The notes: generated by a model not told the origin, from the letters alone. Numbered from the stretch's first letter, positions 47,801-60,066 are shown. The stretch is 64,000 nt of DNA from Parapristionchus giblindavisi (GCA_943737045.1 CALSFV010000016.1:726001-790000); one strand, 5' to 3'. Numbers and translations are program-made.

Positions 47801-48316
47801 CTAGCTTGAGAAATGTCCAGAGGGCAGAGACATGAGCCGGATCCTTCATTGTTGTGGCAGTAGGAAGTGGAACGAAGTCGAGTCGAAGTTCCGATCAGGA
47901 GGTGGCGCGGTAACACTAAAATCGATAGATAAATACCAAACGCATATTCATTGAAAACAAGATGATATCAATTGCAATATTTGGATTTCATCTACGAGGT
48001 GAAGAAATATGAGATCGTACATTGTCATACCCTCGCAGTGAGGGGATTGACCCACTGGCACTACTCTAGAACATAGGACCAATCCACAAGGGCGCGAAAA
48101 ATAAAACACGAAAGAAAGAGCTCATTATTCCAGACTTTTACACCATACTTTCAGACTACACAGGTGTTCCAGATTAGTGTGAAAGAGCACCCTTTCAATA
48201 GACCGACCAAATCGACAATTATACTCACAAGAACAGGAGCTGCTTGTATGGTCCACATCCGTCTGCCTTCTGGTGTTGTAGTAGATCTTGGCGTGTTGAG
48301 GTGCCCAGACGGCAAG
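47801..48316 (-). CDS. possible two-exon gene fragment, unknown
   Basis: Exon 48229-48316 (acceptor GTTGTTTCAG, donor TCTT|GTGAGT) encodes LAVWAPQHAKIYYNTRRQTD and a Ser/Cys-rich end. The next exon, 47801-47915 (acceptor CGATTTTAG, donor AG|GTTAGC), continues in phase and includes SYCHNNEGSGSCLCPLDISQ. Matching phase and good splice signals argue for a real gene piece. No family is recognised and no start or stop was found. Confidence 0.3.
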
Positions 48317-49195
48317 CTGAAACAACGAAATGGTTCATTACAGGTAAAAAAATGACGTAGAGACAGCAGTAAAAGCACTCAAAAAAGGAAAAGAGGTAAA
48401 AAAATAGAATTCCAGGAATGTTCGAGCAACTGTAAAGTACGGTAAATGCAGGATCCCTTCAAGAGTCATTTTGCTATAATTTCTTGGAATTTTGCCAGAA
48501 TCATTTTCATCCGATATGGTTTTGATTTGTGCCAATTTTGTTCTTTATTTCTTCCCATTTCATGTATTTTTGTTCAGTGTATCCAAATATAGCGCATATG
48601 AGGCAGTCACAATCCTTTGGAACTTGAAGTTCAGCTTTAATTACTGTTAAAAAGATACTTGCGCAAACTTTTGCAATTTGCTCTGTCCATTTAAAAATGC
48701 ATTTCGCACTCATACACGTTTGTTTTGTACTTGTTCATCTAGTAAACAAGGTAAAATTATCGTTTTCATATTTGTGTTTCTAATCTCCGTTTCTCTCTCC
48801 GTTGTTCTCTATATTTCTGATTCTCGTTCCCTATCCCCCTTCGTTCAAAAAGTGAATTTGATTATCGATTATTTCGGCCCTGTCTTGTGTGAATTAATGT
48901 AGCACAGTGTTTTAACCTTAGTTCGATTCACTGTGGCAATTTGAATGGTCAGACAGGCAATGCGCGCCTAGTAGTTCGTAGTTTGTTGATCAATCGATAG
49001 TGTGTTATCCGTTTGCAGGCGCAACTGCATGTCACTGGTTGTCTCTGACCTCTGTCCTGCAGTCCTCTGTTGCATATCCCAAGAATCGGTGAGTTGGCAT
49101 GTGATTCTATCGATTATGTAATACAATTATCAATATTGTCCATCATACATTTTGTTCAACATTTTCAGAATGACAGACATACCCGTAATTGTGAT
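48317..49195. other. no gene recognised
   Basis: A+T-rich; short frames on both strands without motifs. Confidence 0.4.
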
Positions 49196-49315
49196 CATAA
49201 GTCGAAAAGTATGTTACAAAGTACCAAGCGTGACCGCATTTTGAGCCAAAATTTCCCAAAAATCGAAAAACCTGACCGTATTTTGAAAACCGATGACCTA
49301 GCTATTCGACCTATG
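49196..49315 (-). mobile_element. hAT-like MITE, CATAGGTCGAA family, short copy
   Basis: 120 bp, ends CATAAGTCGAAAAGTATG and CTATTCGACCTATG, flanked by the perfect octamer ATTGTGAT (49188-49195 and 49316-49323). It shows the uninterrupted TTACAAAGTACC sequence into which the nested MITE of copy 3 was inserted. Confidence 0.92.
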
Positions 49316-50345
49316 ATTGTGATAAACTAACAGTATTTCGCTAAAATTGTTTATTTTTCGCTTTTTCTCTATTTGTCGCCAAAAATTGCAAAAGTTAATC
49401 TTTTTTTAAGACAAACGAATTAAAAATTTACTCGTACCCACAATGTGGTGCACGAAAATGTAAGTTCTCCATTTCGTATGGACCAAGCATATATTGTTGT
49501 TCATTGTTTTGTTCTAGGCGAAGGATAGAATATTGTATTGCTAAGATACCGTTAATTTATGTATTGTTTCATTTACGTTACGTTTTGTTGACGATAAAGT
49601 TTGTTTCTGCTTAACTCATAAAAGTTTTTATACGTGGTTTCCAAACCGAACTTACATGCTCATCGTATACCACTAAGAAATTTGAATATAATTCTCAGAT
49701 AACTACGGTAGTTCCCTGAATCAGGGAATCCCTGATGGAGTTCGTTACGAGACCCATCGATGAATGGTGTCATATGGTTGGTTTTCCTTTCACTCTCAAT
49801 AGTCACGATTACTCTTTGTTGCTCAGTATAAATCCTTGTTCTTTAGTTTGGGTTAATGTAATCCTGGTTACTGTAACCATATTCTTTATTTAGGATTACT
49901 GTAACCCTGTCCTCACAAATAGGCACTCTTCCTATTCAGGCCCGTGAGCTGTCGATCAAAGATAATACCACTCCCCTTGTGCCCGTTATTTATCGATTAC
50001 TTCAATTGATCAGGGTAGCAAAAGTGGCGGATCCCTCGAAGGAGGTATGGTAGTCGTGATTTAATGTGGAATATGTCCAATACGAGTGTTTGTGATTGAT
50101 CAAGGTGAGAGAGACCATTCCGAGCGGTCTTGATATTAAAGAAATGGAATGTGAGTGAAAGAAATCGAGCGCAGAGGAGAATTTGATAATTGAAAAACAT
50201 TTGATGAATTACAGTTAATCGATAATGCTCTGCAAGAAGTTCAATATGAACATCAAAGGTCTTTCACTCATGACGACAACCGGTTTGTATTTGATACTCA
50301 TTTTGCCTGTTTCGCTTTAATTCAGAGTAGTTTTGAAATTGAGAT
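49316..50345. other. no gene recognised
   Basis: Contains a decayed relative of the CATACATTTT element (about 49320-49460). The rest is unique; a few short repeats of 'ggttactgtaaccat' type near 49860. Confidence 0.4.
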
Positions 50346-50530
50346 TACACAGAGATTAAATTTGCCTGAATGGCGTTAGTTGGCGAACGATTTGCCCGTA
50401 TTCAGACAAATGCTAGCTTGTATATGGGCAATTCGGTGGCTTTTGGCCCGAATATGTGCAAATCGTTTGCACAAGTGGTGTAAGTAGGCAAATCTGTTGC
50501 CCATCTTTGGGCAAGTTTGCTCTCTGTGTA
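50346..50530. mobile_element. short TIR element with TTGCCC-rich interior
   Basis: 185 bp, ends TACACAGAG and CTCTGTGTA, then inner AATTTGCC / GGGCAAGTTT. The interior repeats TTTGCCC / GGGCAA words. If the outer TA pairs are the target, this is Tc1/mariner-like. Confidence 0.6.
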
Positions 50531-50815
50531 TGAAACGCTGTCATACATTTGCATACCCTTGTAGTGTGAGGATCGACCCACTATAAAAGGCTCATTTTGA
50601 TGCGATAGACTAACAACATGTAAGCGAAAAATGACGATTTTTCAAACTCGAACAACCATATTTCGAAAATCGACCCACTATAATTAGGTACCGGATTGTG
50701 CGGTTCAGAATATTCAGTTCTGTGTTTTACTAATCCGGGAAATAGTTTACGGATGTCAGTATATTTTTGTTAATGAAGTTGTTTATTTTTGCTCAATTTT
50801 TTCTCAATTTTGAAA

Positions 50816-51790
50816 TGCATTCAATCTGATTCATACATTATTCGAAGCACCAGACACTAGGCTATCCGCGCACTCAACGATTAAAGCTGTATTGAATGCC
50901 ACACGTCTGTAGGATGCTGCGATTTCGGATTGTTCACTAAACGTTTTCATTTGCGCTCAAATTTTCTTCAATTTTTGAAATGTACTCAGTACGATTCATA
51001 AACAGTTCGAAGCACCAGACAGTACGCTACTATTTGATACTACGATTAGAGCTGTATCGACTGCCGCGCGCCTGCAGCATGCTGCGAAAGATAGTCGATT
51101 CCCGTTTTTTTGCTGAACGTTTTCGTTTGCGCTAAAATTTTCTTCAATTTTTGAAATGTACTCAGTACGATTCATAAATAGTTCGAAGCACCAGACAGTA
51201 CGCTACTATTTGATACTACGATTATAGCTGTATCGAATGCCGCGCGCCTGCAGCATGCTGCGAAAGATAGTCGATTCCCGTTTTTTTGCTGAACGTTTTC
51301 GTTTGCGCTAAAATTTTCTTCAATTTTTGAAATGTACTCAGTACGATTCATAAACAGTTCGAAGCACCAGACAGTATGCTACTATTTGATACTACGATTA
51401 GAGCTGTATCGACTGCCGCGCGCCTGCAGCATGCTGCGAAAGATAGTCGATTCCCGTTTTTTTGCTGAACGTTTTCGTTTGCGCTAAAATTTTCTTCAAT
51501 TTTTGAAATGTACTCAGTACGATTCATAAACAGTTCGAAGCACCAGACAGTACGCTACTATTTGATACTACGATTAGAGCTGTATCGAATGCCGCGCGCC
51601 TGCAGCATGCTGCGAAACAAGTTCGATTTAGCTTTTTCCACCAAAGTTTGTTATTTAAGATCGAATTTTCCTCCATTTTTGAAATGTACTCACTACGATT
51701 TATACATCACTACATGCGCCAGATACTAGGCTTCCTCTTAATACTAATCTCTATGCTGTAGTGGATGCCGCGCTCATGCAGCATGCATTC
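50816..51790 (+). repeat. 176-bp satellite, about six units
   Basis: The word TGTACTCAGTACGATTCATA (with variants) starts at 50981, 51157, 51333, 51509 and 51685, exactly 176 bp apart. The inner units are almost identical and the outer ones diverged, the usual pattern of unequal exchange. Each unit contains CGCGCGCCTGCAGCATGCTG. It lies about 450 bp upstream of the first exon found for the next gene. Confidence 0.95.
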
Positions 51791-52251
51791 TTAGCTTTCG
51801 ATACGATTACGGTGATTTATGTGGAAATAAAGCATTCCTTGATGAAGAACATATCACTTTGCTTAAAGATCATCTGCACAATATTTCTACATTATGAGAG
51901 AACATTAAATTGCGAGAAATAATAAATAATTCGAATTTTCACTTGATAAATATATGTTGTGACCCAGCGCATGACACAACACAAAGGTGGATACTGTAGT
52001 TTTCGTAACATCAGCAGATAATAATTAAGCACAGTTTTCTATCCTTATATTTTATTTTTGTGTTTTTTCTTGTTTCTCATTAGAATCGGAATAGCCGATT
52101 AGGTTGAAAATTGATAAAAATATAATTTTACTGCACTTTCGTGATTTTCACGATACGGTCCCTAACTATAATAAAAGAAATCCTGTGAAGGCGCCGAAAA
52201 TGTGTGAACACTGTCATTGATATTGTCCATTTCATCCATTGTTCACTTCAG
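51791..52251. other. upstream flank, no exon recognised
   Basis: A+T-rich. The first recognised exon of the next gene begins at 52252 in mid-codon, so an upstream coding exon is expected, but I could not identify it here. Confidence 0.4.
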
Positions 52252-55200
52252 AGCGAGTGAATTTGATCACTTACTCTACGGACTCCTTCGAGTTGTGGCT
52301 GATACGATACATGAGATGACTATGACTACAGTATCCGAAAGGAGCACATCTACGGTCACTAAGGAGTACGGTAGTAGGACTACGGTAGCTGATGATAGAC
52401 TGGAGAACATCAATGAAGTGATGGAATCTTCGATATCTAGTCCCCTAACGAAGAATACTTCTTTGCAAATCAATAATGGTGCTTCATCATCTACCGTATC
52501 TGGCGAATTTCGCGCGATTCACCACATGGAACTGGCTACTGAATCCCCGCCTACCGTATCCCCTCCTACCGTATCCCCTCCTACCGTATCCCCGCCTACC
52601 GTATCCTCGTCGAATGGACTATCGGGTAGTGGTGAGAATAGAAATGAGGTAAGATAATTATTGTTACTTTTGAATTGTGTAATTGCGCACATACTACTAC
52701 ATTATGCACATCAGAGCATACTCTTGATAAATATGTTTAAACTGAAAAAAATGTTTAAAAAAAAACTTGCAATTTTATTTGCGGGAATTCTGCCAGCCAA
52801 TGTAATGATTTGTGAGATCTCAGAAACAAATCGATATTTTGTTTGAAACAATTATTGCCTACTTCGATTCTTCAATTGTTCAGGTGCTGACCCATCTACC
52901 GGATGACGTTTCAGTGGATCGACGCAACGAGCTCGGCAGCTTCCCCGGTGGACGCCGACTGTGCGAGAGGACGCTCTCCGACCTCATCTACATGGCGGTG
53001 TCGCCGCCGACATCCTCATTTTATAATGCCGATGATGGGCGTGGTCATGCCGCAGGCAATGTAGTAGATCATCAAGGAAGAGGAGGAGTCGTAGAGGTGA
53101 AAAGGGGTACACAAGCACGGTGTACATGGAGCTCGATTTTACAGGAGGTGTCCGAACACAAAATTGTGAATAAAAGGTTGACTGTACAAGGGGGGGATTA
53201 AGTTTTTTTTAAATTTCAGATAAACGTCATTTTTACAGGGGGATTACACACAATTTTTGAAAACCCTAATTTTACAGGGGGCGCTCCCATGTCGATCCGC
53301 GTCCGTCTCTCTGCTCCAGACGCGTCGCGCCGCCGTCTGTCCGGGCGAACAGATTCAGAAGGCCGCGTTCCAATTGGTTAGATTCATACTTTTTCTAAAG
53401 ATTTCGCCTTGTTTCTTTCTGGTTTCACGCTGTTCTTTTGCGTTGTGGCTTTTGAACTTGTTAGTTTTATTCGCCAAATTATACCATACAGTGTTTGTAG
53501 CGACAACATAGTGTGTGTCTTCGTCGTCCATTGAAATTGGCTAGCGTAGATAAACGAATTACTAAATGCTGTGCTTGACCGTTTATATATGCGTTACATT
53601 TTTAATAATGGTGCGCATCTATCCACCTCCTATAATCTATGAGCAATTATACTTTAATTTTGCACCGCATAAAGTATATTAAATAACTTATCAAAATCCA
53701 ACACGTGAGCGATACTTTTTTAAATGATCTACATCAGTCTTTTATGAGATTCCTGTGAGCTTTGCCGAAAGTCTGAGAAGTGCCGTAGCGTTAATATAAT
53801 ATAATAGAATAATATACATAGAATAATATCAATGTTATTGACAATTATTGCCATCATTGTTATAAAAATAATTATAATTATTATTTTCAGCTGCACCATC
53901 TATGCGTGAACAGCTACGACAACATGCAGGTGATGCACAAGATCTTCTACGAACTGTTCTACGAACGAACGCGTACGTTCCCGATGAAAAGGGGTGGAGA
54001 CTTGTGAGAAAGAGTGGAAAAGGGGTGGAGCCTCGAGATGAAAACTATCGATTTCCGAATACTTTCAGCGTGGAAGGACAAGCGCGACTTTGACTACATG
54101 CCGCATCACGTGTTGAGAGGAGACGACTTCGATAACAGTCGTGTTCAATTGGAGCGTGTTCAGTACTCGCAGCACTACTTCCACTACGTATTCGAGATGT
54201 CGCATGCGGCACTCGAGATGATGCATCACACCCATCTCGATGTGAGATAGTCTTTCGACTTTGTTATGAACCCCTTGTAAAACATGAAACCACCAGGGTG
54301 TTATGGTTAGTTATTAAATTTGCTGATGAGTTTGAATCGATTCCGCGAATCTTTGCCCGGGTATTTTCTCTATTACTTACGCGGTTTTCTCCAATCAATC
54401 AATCAATAATAATAATATAACTACATTGAGGATACCTCTCGCAATCTTCTCGGTTTCTCCGTCATGCGTACCTTCGCTTCGTTCGTCGTCCACAATGGTC
54501 TATTCGCCAGCGATGATCTACGAAGAAATGATAATGACTATGATAATGTAGTGAAATTTATTGCTTAGGTGTACGCAAGGGCTCGTGGGCGTACTTACGC
54601 TTACTTAGGGGTACTTAAGGTTACTTAAACGTGCTTAAGGTTACTTAGACGTACTTAAGGCCACTTAGGGGCAATTAAGGTAATCAGGGGGCACTTAACA
54701 TGACTTTCTGTGGTAATGTAGTGAGCAAGGCTTGCCTGCTTGCTTACTTAGTAGTTATGACTGCTTACTGCGTTGGTATGCCTACAACCATACATGGGCG
54801 GGGTACCTGGAGCTCGATTCTACAGGGGGCATTCGAACGAAGAATGGTTAATTTTACAGGGGGCTTTCACCTTTTTTTATCAAAAAATTCACCTAAACGT
54901 CATTTTTAAAGGGGGCATTCCAAAAATTTTAGAAAATCCCTAATTTTACATGTCGGCGCCCATGTATGCCTACAACACACTATGGCTATGCTTATTGTAG
55001 GTTGATCTTTGATCTTTGTTCTCTTCATTCAGAAGCCACCCCTCCTCAAGTGGTTGGACATGTTCACATTCCTTCTCTCGTCATCGGACGCAGCTCGTAT
55101 CTGGTTCGTCACCAACATCCTCTTCGTGCCCGAGATCGTCGCCTGCTTCCTATTCTCATCAGCTCCTCAGGTGGGACTTAGGGAGTTAACTTAGTGACTT

Positions 55201-58200
55201 AGGCGACGTTATGACTTATGGACTTAACTTAGCACTTAAGCGACGTTGTGCATGGTTACAATTGCCTTACTTGCCTACGCCATAACCTCCTCCGCGTCTC
55301 TGTCGTTACGGCGGAGGTTACGGCGTAGGCACGTAAGGCAACTGTAACGATGCATTATGGCTTAATTATTTATGGTTTTAAGTTAGCACTTAGGCGACGT
55401 TATGAGTTAGGGTCTAGTGTGAGTTCATGAACTAGGTATTGTACTTGTGTTTGGAGATACTTAACTCTTACGTTAAGTCTTAAGTCATCGGCCTATTTAA
55501 GGTTCGCGAGTTCTTCTCCGACCTGATACTTCGAACCATTCACACTACCGAGGTGAAGGGTGACCTGACGGAGAGGTGTTACGAGACCTATGGTGAGTGA
55601 GGAGTATTTATTTATTATTATAATTATTATTATTTACCATTTTAAAACTTGAAATGTACAAAATGCGAATCTCCCTGTTTTGCTTTAAAGGTGGAGATTC
55701 GCGAATGCTCATTGAAATCTCTTGTGTCTCGCTTATGCAGGTGTAAAGTGATATGCAAGAAGAGTGAGTCACCGCTCGTCAATCCCTTAGCGTAGTGGTA
55801 ACACTTCTGTCTTGATAGCGCATGGCCGTTGGTTCGAATCCTATTGCCGAACTTTACTATTTTCAAAAAGCGCGCCTTTGCCTGCGATTGCAAGCATGAT
55901 TCATTCATGTTTCTAGCAATCAATAAGCAGAATTAGCGTTAAATAAATGGTGTACTGTATGTAGAATAACTTTTGCTACCTTTCTGTCTTTACAGTTTGT
56001 TCACGAAAATATTCGCGGGAGTCCACCTTTAATATATTTCGATTTTGATGTCCAATTTTGTACTTATATCGCAGTGGGTGGTAGTCACTCTATTACTTGA
56101 TCTATATGAATGATTGATTAGATTTACGAGATCAAAGATCACATTCAAAAGATCGACGATCAAATTCTAAAAAGATCAAAGATCACAATGGCAGCTCAAA
56201 CGGACCACGTGCTCCAACTACACTCGACGATGGTGGACTTTCCTCGTCTCTCCTATCTACTCATTCATCTTCTGGGCAAACTGCCCACCAAGTATCTCTC
56301 ACTGTTCCGTTCCGAGTTTATCGATTTCTACCGCCTGATCTACAACATCACAGTGTCGCATATTGGACTGGTATTATTGTTTTTTTTTCAATTTAATCAA
56401 TATTCCTGACCAATTACCAGGGTTTGCTATAGTTTTTTTGTGATGAAATATACTAACAATCTGAGATTAGAGATCAAAAATAACTGTTTGCATTTGATCT
56501 TTGATCTCTAATATCTATCTGATCGCTTGCAGATCATGTTCAAAATGATAATTGTTTATTGGCTATTGTCGTGAAACATAAAAAAGATCATCTCCCCTTT
56601 CAGTTGACAGCGATCATTCGCGGTGGTCTCTTCAACAGTCTGCTCATGCTCTTCTCGTCGACTGCCTCCTCGCACAACATTCATTCACTGAATCGAAGAG
56701 ACAATCAGGTGTACGAGATGGTGCTGAAGCTGGTGTCCTGTGGCATACGAGCCATTCGCCGAGATGAGGTATACGGTAGGGATATGGGGATTTATACGGT
56801 AGCTGGGAAGGTATACGTTAGATGGGGAGGTATAGGGTAGATGGGAGGTATATGGTAGATGGAGAGGTATAGGGTAGATAGGAGGTATACGGTAGGGATT
56901 TAGGGGACTGGGAACTGATTTTATTATGACATATATGTAGTACGTGAAATAACGGTAGCGATTCGGTGATTTCAAGGTGCTTGTTTGTTATTTGTTACAC
57001 TTACAATCAGGCTGAAGAGGATATAAACAATTGCTATCGCTTTACCGAGGTGGCGGTGCAACGACGAGATGTAAGTGAATGATCTTTGATCTTTGATCTT
57101 GTTAAATTATTTAATAATATTATATCTGTTGTTTTTTTAAAGAAAAATTTCCATTTACCACATACTCGCATGTGACGCCTTTGATCTCTGATCGTTGATC
57201 TCTGATCTTCGATCTCACTCCTCCTTCCCTGACACTGAGAGAGAATGCTATGCAGGTGCCCGACCTGCAAGTGCTCATCAACTTTCTCTCCAAGGATGGC
57301 GGACATGTCAGGTATGGAAGTAGTTTATAAAGCGTGTACGACCGGGCTGCGATGAGCTAGCTCTCCATTCATCTAAATAGTCAGGACTGGGATTTTTCGA
57401 AAATAATGTTTGTCAAAAAATCAAAATAAAAAATCCCAACCCTGATAGCAGTCTATGAGAGTGTAAAAAAATGTTGTTTGCCTTCCGAATAAGTCCCAAG
57501 CCCCTTCAAGATACGTGCACTGCCTCGTGGATCTCATTCGTCGCACCTCTCGTGCGCTCAGCTATGCATGGGCCACCGATGCGTGCTTGTTCCTCGCCTA
57601 CGGTAATCCTTCCGTATCCGCCACCATCATCGACGCCATCTGCCAGGGATCGGTACGGTAGTTATTGATTGATCAATCGATTACGGTATAATAATAATAA
57701 TAATCATATTATTATTATTATACTGTAATACTTGATTTTTTGATATAATCCGATTCGGACAATCGATAATCGACCGATCATTCAATCGATAAATCATATT
57801 AGGCTACGATTCTGACAGAGCGTGGTCAAGCTACATGCGCGAAGTTGGCGAGAGCACTGTTTGCCCTACCCGATGGATTAGAGGAGGCACGATTCAGCTA
57901 TCTCTTCCATGGTATGAGCAAAACTCTTTCATGACCAAAGGTGTGCAACCTTTGTCGCTGGAAGTCAACATCGGGTGTGTCGGACGAATTTTGGATAAAT
58001 CGGGTGGGTCGGGTAACAAAACCGGATCAGTCTTGTAGCCAGCGACAATGCCGCCCATGAATGTTCATGGCTTTCTCTATATGTATGGGCCAGATGTGAC
58101 GGAAATTAATTGACCAGATTGGATACATCTATTGCTTGTATTACGATTTCCTTTATTGTTTTATTTTTCATTTCAGATGCACAATTGTCCAACCCGCACA

Positions 58201-58710
58201 CCGCATCCGTTCACGTGAGTGTTTATCGATTTTTCAAGCAATGCTACCGTACCCTGACCCTACCGTAACCTGTGCTACTATTCAGGGTTTCCTCGAGATC
58301 GAATCGATTCCCAAGCACCGCTTCGAGCCCATGGTGCTCATCCTCCTGCAGGCACTCGAGGTGCTGCCCGGTATCAACGAGGTGTGTGATCTTTGATCTT
58401 AAATTGTTGTAGTTTGATCTTTGATGTTTAACCGTTGTAGTTTGTTCTTTGAACTTTAATTGTTGTAGTTTGATCTTTGATCTCTTCCAGATGATCAGTC
58501 AAGACGAGAAGGTGCGTCGTTTGCTCACTCAAATCAACGCGAGAGCCATCTGCAGGCGCAACTCGAGCGTTCCCTTCAATCAGTCAGTTGTTTTTTTTTA
58601 AATTGATCTCTGAAATTTGTAGTTTGATCTTTTGTCTTTCTTGCAGGTTCCACAACTGGTACGCAGCGGAGGTGATACCACCAGCACCATCATCCAATAT
58701 TGCCCCGTAA
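52252..58710 (+). CDS. conserved multi-exon gene, C-terminal 17 exons; perhaps giant ubiquitin hydrolase
   Basis: Exons 52252-52648, 52884-53096, 53320-53376, 53891-53972, 54069-54241, 55033-55170, 55502-55592, 56195-56370, 56604-56768, 57011-57070, 57256-57311, 57511-57652, 57803-57911, 58177-58214, 58286-58381, 58491-58582, 58647-58710 join in phase to 715 codons ending in a stop. The N-terminal part is Ser/Thr-rich, with four PPTVS units from a 15-bp repeat. The rest is rich in amphipathic helices (LHHLCVNSYDNMQVMHKIF; WFVTNILFVPEIVACFLFS; LLIHLLGKLPTKYL; MVLILLQALEVLPGIN), as in HEAT/ARM-like scaffolds. The overall style resembles the helical C-terminal region of very large ubiquitin-specific proteases (USP34/USP24/USP9X type), but no catalytic Cys or His box lies within these exons, so that name is tentative. 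The first exon starts in phase 2, so the N-terminus is missing. Exon-intron calls are strong; function is not. Confidence 0.8.
53120..53300 (+). mobile_element. decayed CATACATGGGCG-family MITE (intron 2)
   Basis: Shows the family's order GTACATGGAGCTCGATTTTACAG, 'ttacagggggatt', 'ttttacagggggcgctcccatgtcg'. Both ends have mutated and no target duplication is visible. Its right edge lies about 20 bases before the acceptor of exon 3. Confidence 0.65.
54590..54710 (+). repeat. short tandem repeat of TACTTAAGG
   Basis: About eight imperfect 14-16 bp units of GTACTTAAGGTTACTTA type, in intron 5 of the large gene. Confidence 0.8.
54789..54968 (+). mobile_element. hAT-like MITE, CATACATGGGCG family (intron 5)
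   Basis: 180 bp with ends CATACATGGGCGGGG and GGCGCCCATGTATG, flanked by the perfect octamer CCTACAAC (54781-54788 and 54969-54976). Same orientation and internal blocks as 3418-3608. Confidence 0.93.
55249..55354. repeat. palindromic MITE (intron 6), second copy
   Basis: 106 bp, TGCATGGTTACA ... TGTAACGATGCA with arms TGCCTACGCCATAACCTCC / GGAGGTTACGGCGTAGGCA. Same family as 12286-12392; arms differ from that copy by several substitutions, partly compensated across the hairpin. Confidence 0.82.
55685..56032. mobile_element. TTAA-flanked MITE with tRNA-like cassette (intron 7)
   Basis: 348 bp from TTAAAGGTGGAGATTCGCGA to ATATTCGCGGGAGTCCACCTTTAA, bounded by TTAA. The right end matches the left end of the element disrupting the MSP pseudogene. 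A tRNA-like segment occupies 55778-55849. Confidence 0.8.
55778..55849 (+). other. tRNA-like cassette
   Basis: A-box-like TTAGCGTAGTGGTAAC and exact B box GGTTCGAATCC in a 72-base frame. Acceptor strands GTCAATC and TATTGCC form five of seven pairs and the T-stem is mostly paired, but no regular anticodon arm is found. Its A-box differs from the cassette at 6699, so it descends from another tRNA. Confidence 0.6.
56773..56900 (+). repeat. GGGAGGTATAGGGTAGAT minisatellite (intron 9)
   Basis: About seven imperfect 17-20 bp units starting just after the donor of exon 9. Confidence 0.85.
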
Positions 58711-58961
58711 CCGAATCCATCGTCTCATCGTCTACCTTAACCCTATCCTGAATTTCTAACTTCGATCGATAATTCCTCCCACACACACCAATAATCATCC
58801 TGGATTTAATGTACATACTGTATTCCTTCCCCGTTCCCCGAATCTATCAATTACCATATACGATGTGTATACGAATATGTATAACGTGAGATTTATGCAT
58901 CCCCGTGGCTATGGTAATATACACGAACTTTATCATCATCTTCTTGTTGGTTTACTATTAC

Positions 58962-59025
<64 letters not shown>

Positions 59026-59164
59026 ATTATTATTGCGATTATCGTTGTATCAAGCCCGATCTATTGTTGTTGTTCGTATAGAGATGAGAGGGAGTCATAG
59101 AATGATAGAAGCCACGCCCCTCCCCCATTTGTATCCTCTCGTCCCCCTCCTTGATCGTGTTGTA
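58711..59164. other. 3' flank of the large gene
   Basis: Unique 3' UTR-like sequence followed by an (ATT)n microsatellite (58954-59033). No second gene. The first AATAAA-like signal (59204) already lies in the adjacent foldback element. Confidence 0.5.
58954..59033. repeat. (ATT)n microsatellite
   Basis: About 80 bp of nearly pure ATT/TTA repeat. It produces a poly-leucine frame in the + strand that is not a gene. Confidence 0.95.
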
Positions 59165-60066
59165 TATCACGGATCTCCTGTAAAAGTGTATGAAAATAAA
59201 AATCTTTTTGCACAGAAAAAAATAATTTTCCTCGTTTTTTATTGATAGTTGTTAGACTGGCCTAACTGAGTGCGAAAACAATATTTTGGAATTTTGTTTT
59301 TCGTAATTTGCATAATTATGCAATTTTTTTACCGTCAACTTCAAATGAGTGTAACTCGCTTCGTTTTTGAGCAACCGTGTAAATTTTTTTTTCATTCGGT
59401 TCCTAATGACCTCCTCTACAAATAACTCAACTAAGGATATGGTCGGAAATGTTGTTCTTCATGTGTTATTGTATGAAAACTGTTTTTTTGCATACAAAAT
59501 GCGATGTTTCTCGAAATTTTTCTCTAAAGGATAAGAGTTTTATTGCAGATTCGGATTCCCCGTCCTCGAATTGGGGTATGCTGATATACCATTTAACCCA
59601 ACTCTGTCCGCCCAATAGGGATACTGTATATCATCGTCCTGGACTTAGTGCAATTTTCTCTCAAATCACATTTTTGGTTGTAAATCAGCTCAAACTTATG
59701 TTAATGTACTCATTAGCATATTTAAACCCTGTATCTCGAAACAACCTGAAAAAATTGTCTTAGTGGTTCGAATTCTCAAAAACAACCATTTTTGAGATAT
59801 GAATCGAAAACTGATTTTTTAACGATTTTTCGCCTTTCTGACTAGATGCAACTTAAAAACACCCGCTTTTTCGTTTTGTTTTAAGTACATGCGAGAGAAG
59901 GGAACATTCAAGATGGTTTATCGCAATTGTCCTTCCCTTCTCTCCCCCATCACTCTCCCTCTCCCCTTTTCTGAAAAGAGAGAACTCTGAAAGAGAAAAG
60001 GGATGAAAAGGGATCCTTCGACATATTGAGAATGGACGGCATAAGATCAGACCGGAGAAAGTGTCC

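Noticed and set aside
47492..47809. 105-codon frame with 21-residue repeats
   Set aside because: The repeat is a 63-bp tandem array and the opposite strand is open too; the tail shows no family. Kept only as a DNA repeat.
50816..51790. CRISPR-like array
   Set aside because: Repeats are contiguous 176-bp units without unique spacers, in a eukaryotic genome: a satellite.
59449..59763. 104-codon frame present identically in both foldback arms
   Set aside because: Identity follows from arm identity, and the peptide shows no domain. Not counted as a gene, though an element-encoded peptide cannot be excluded.
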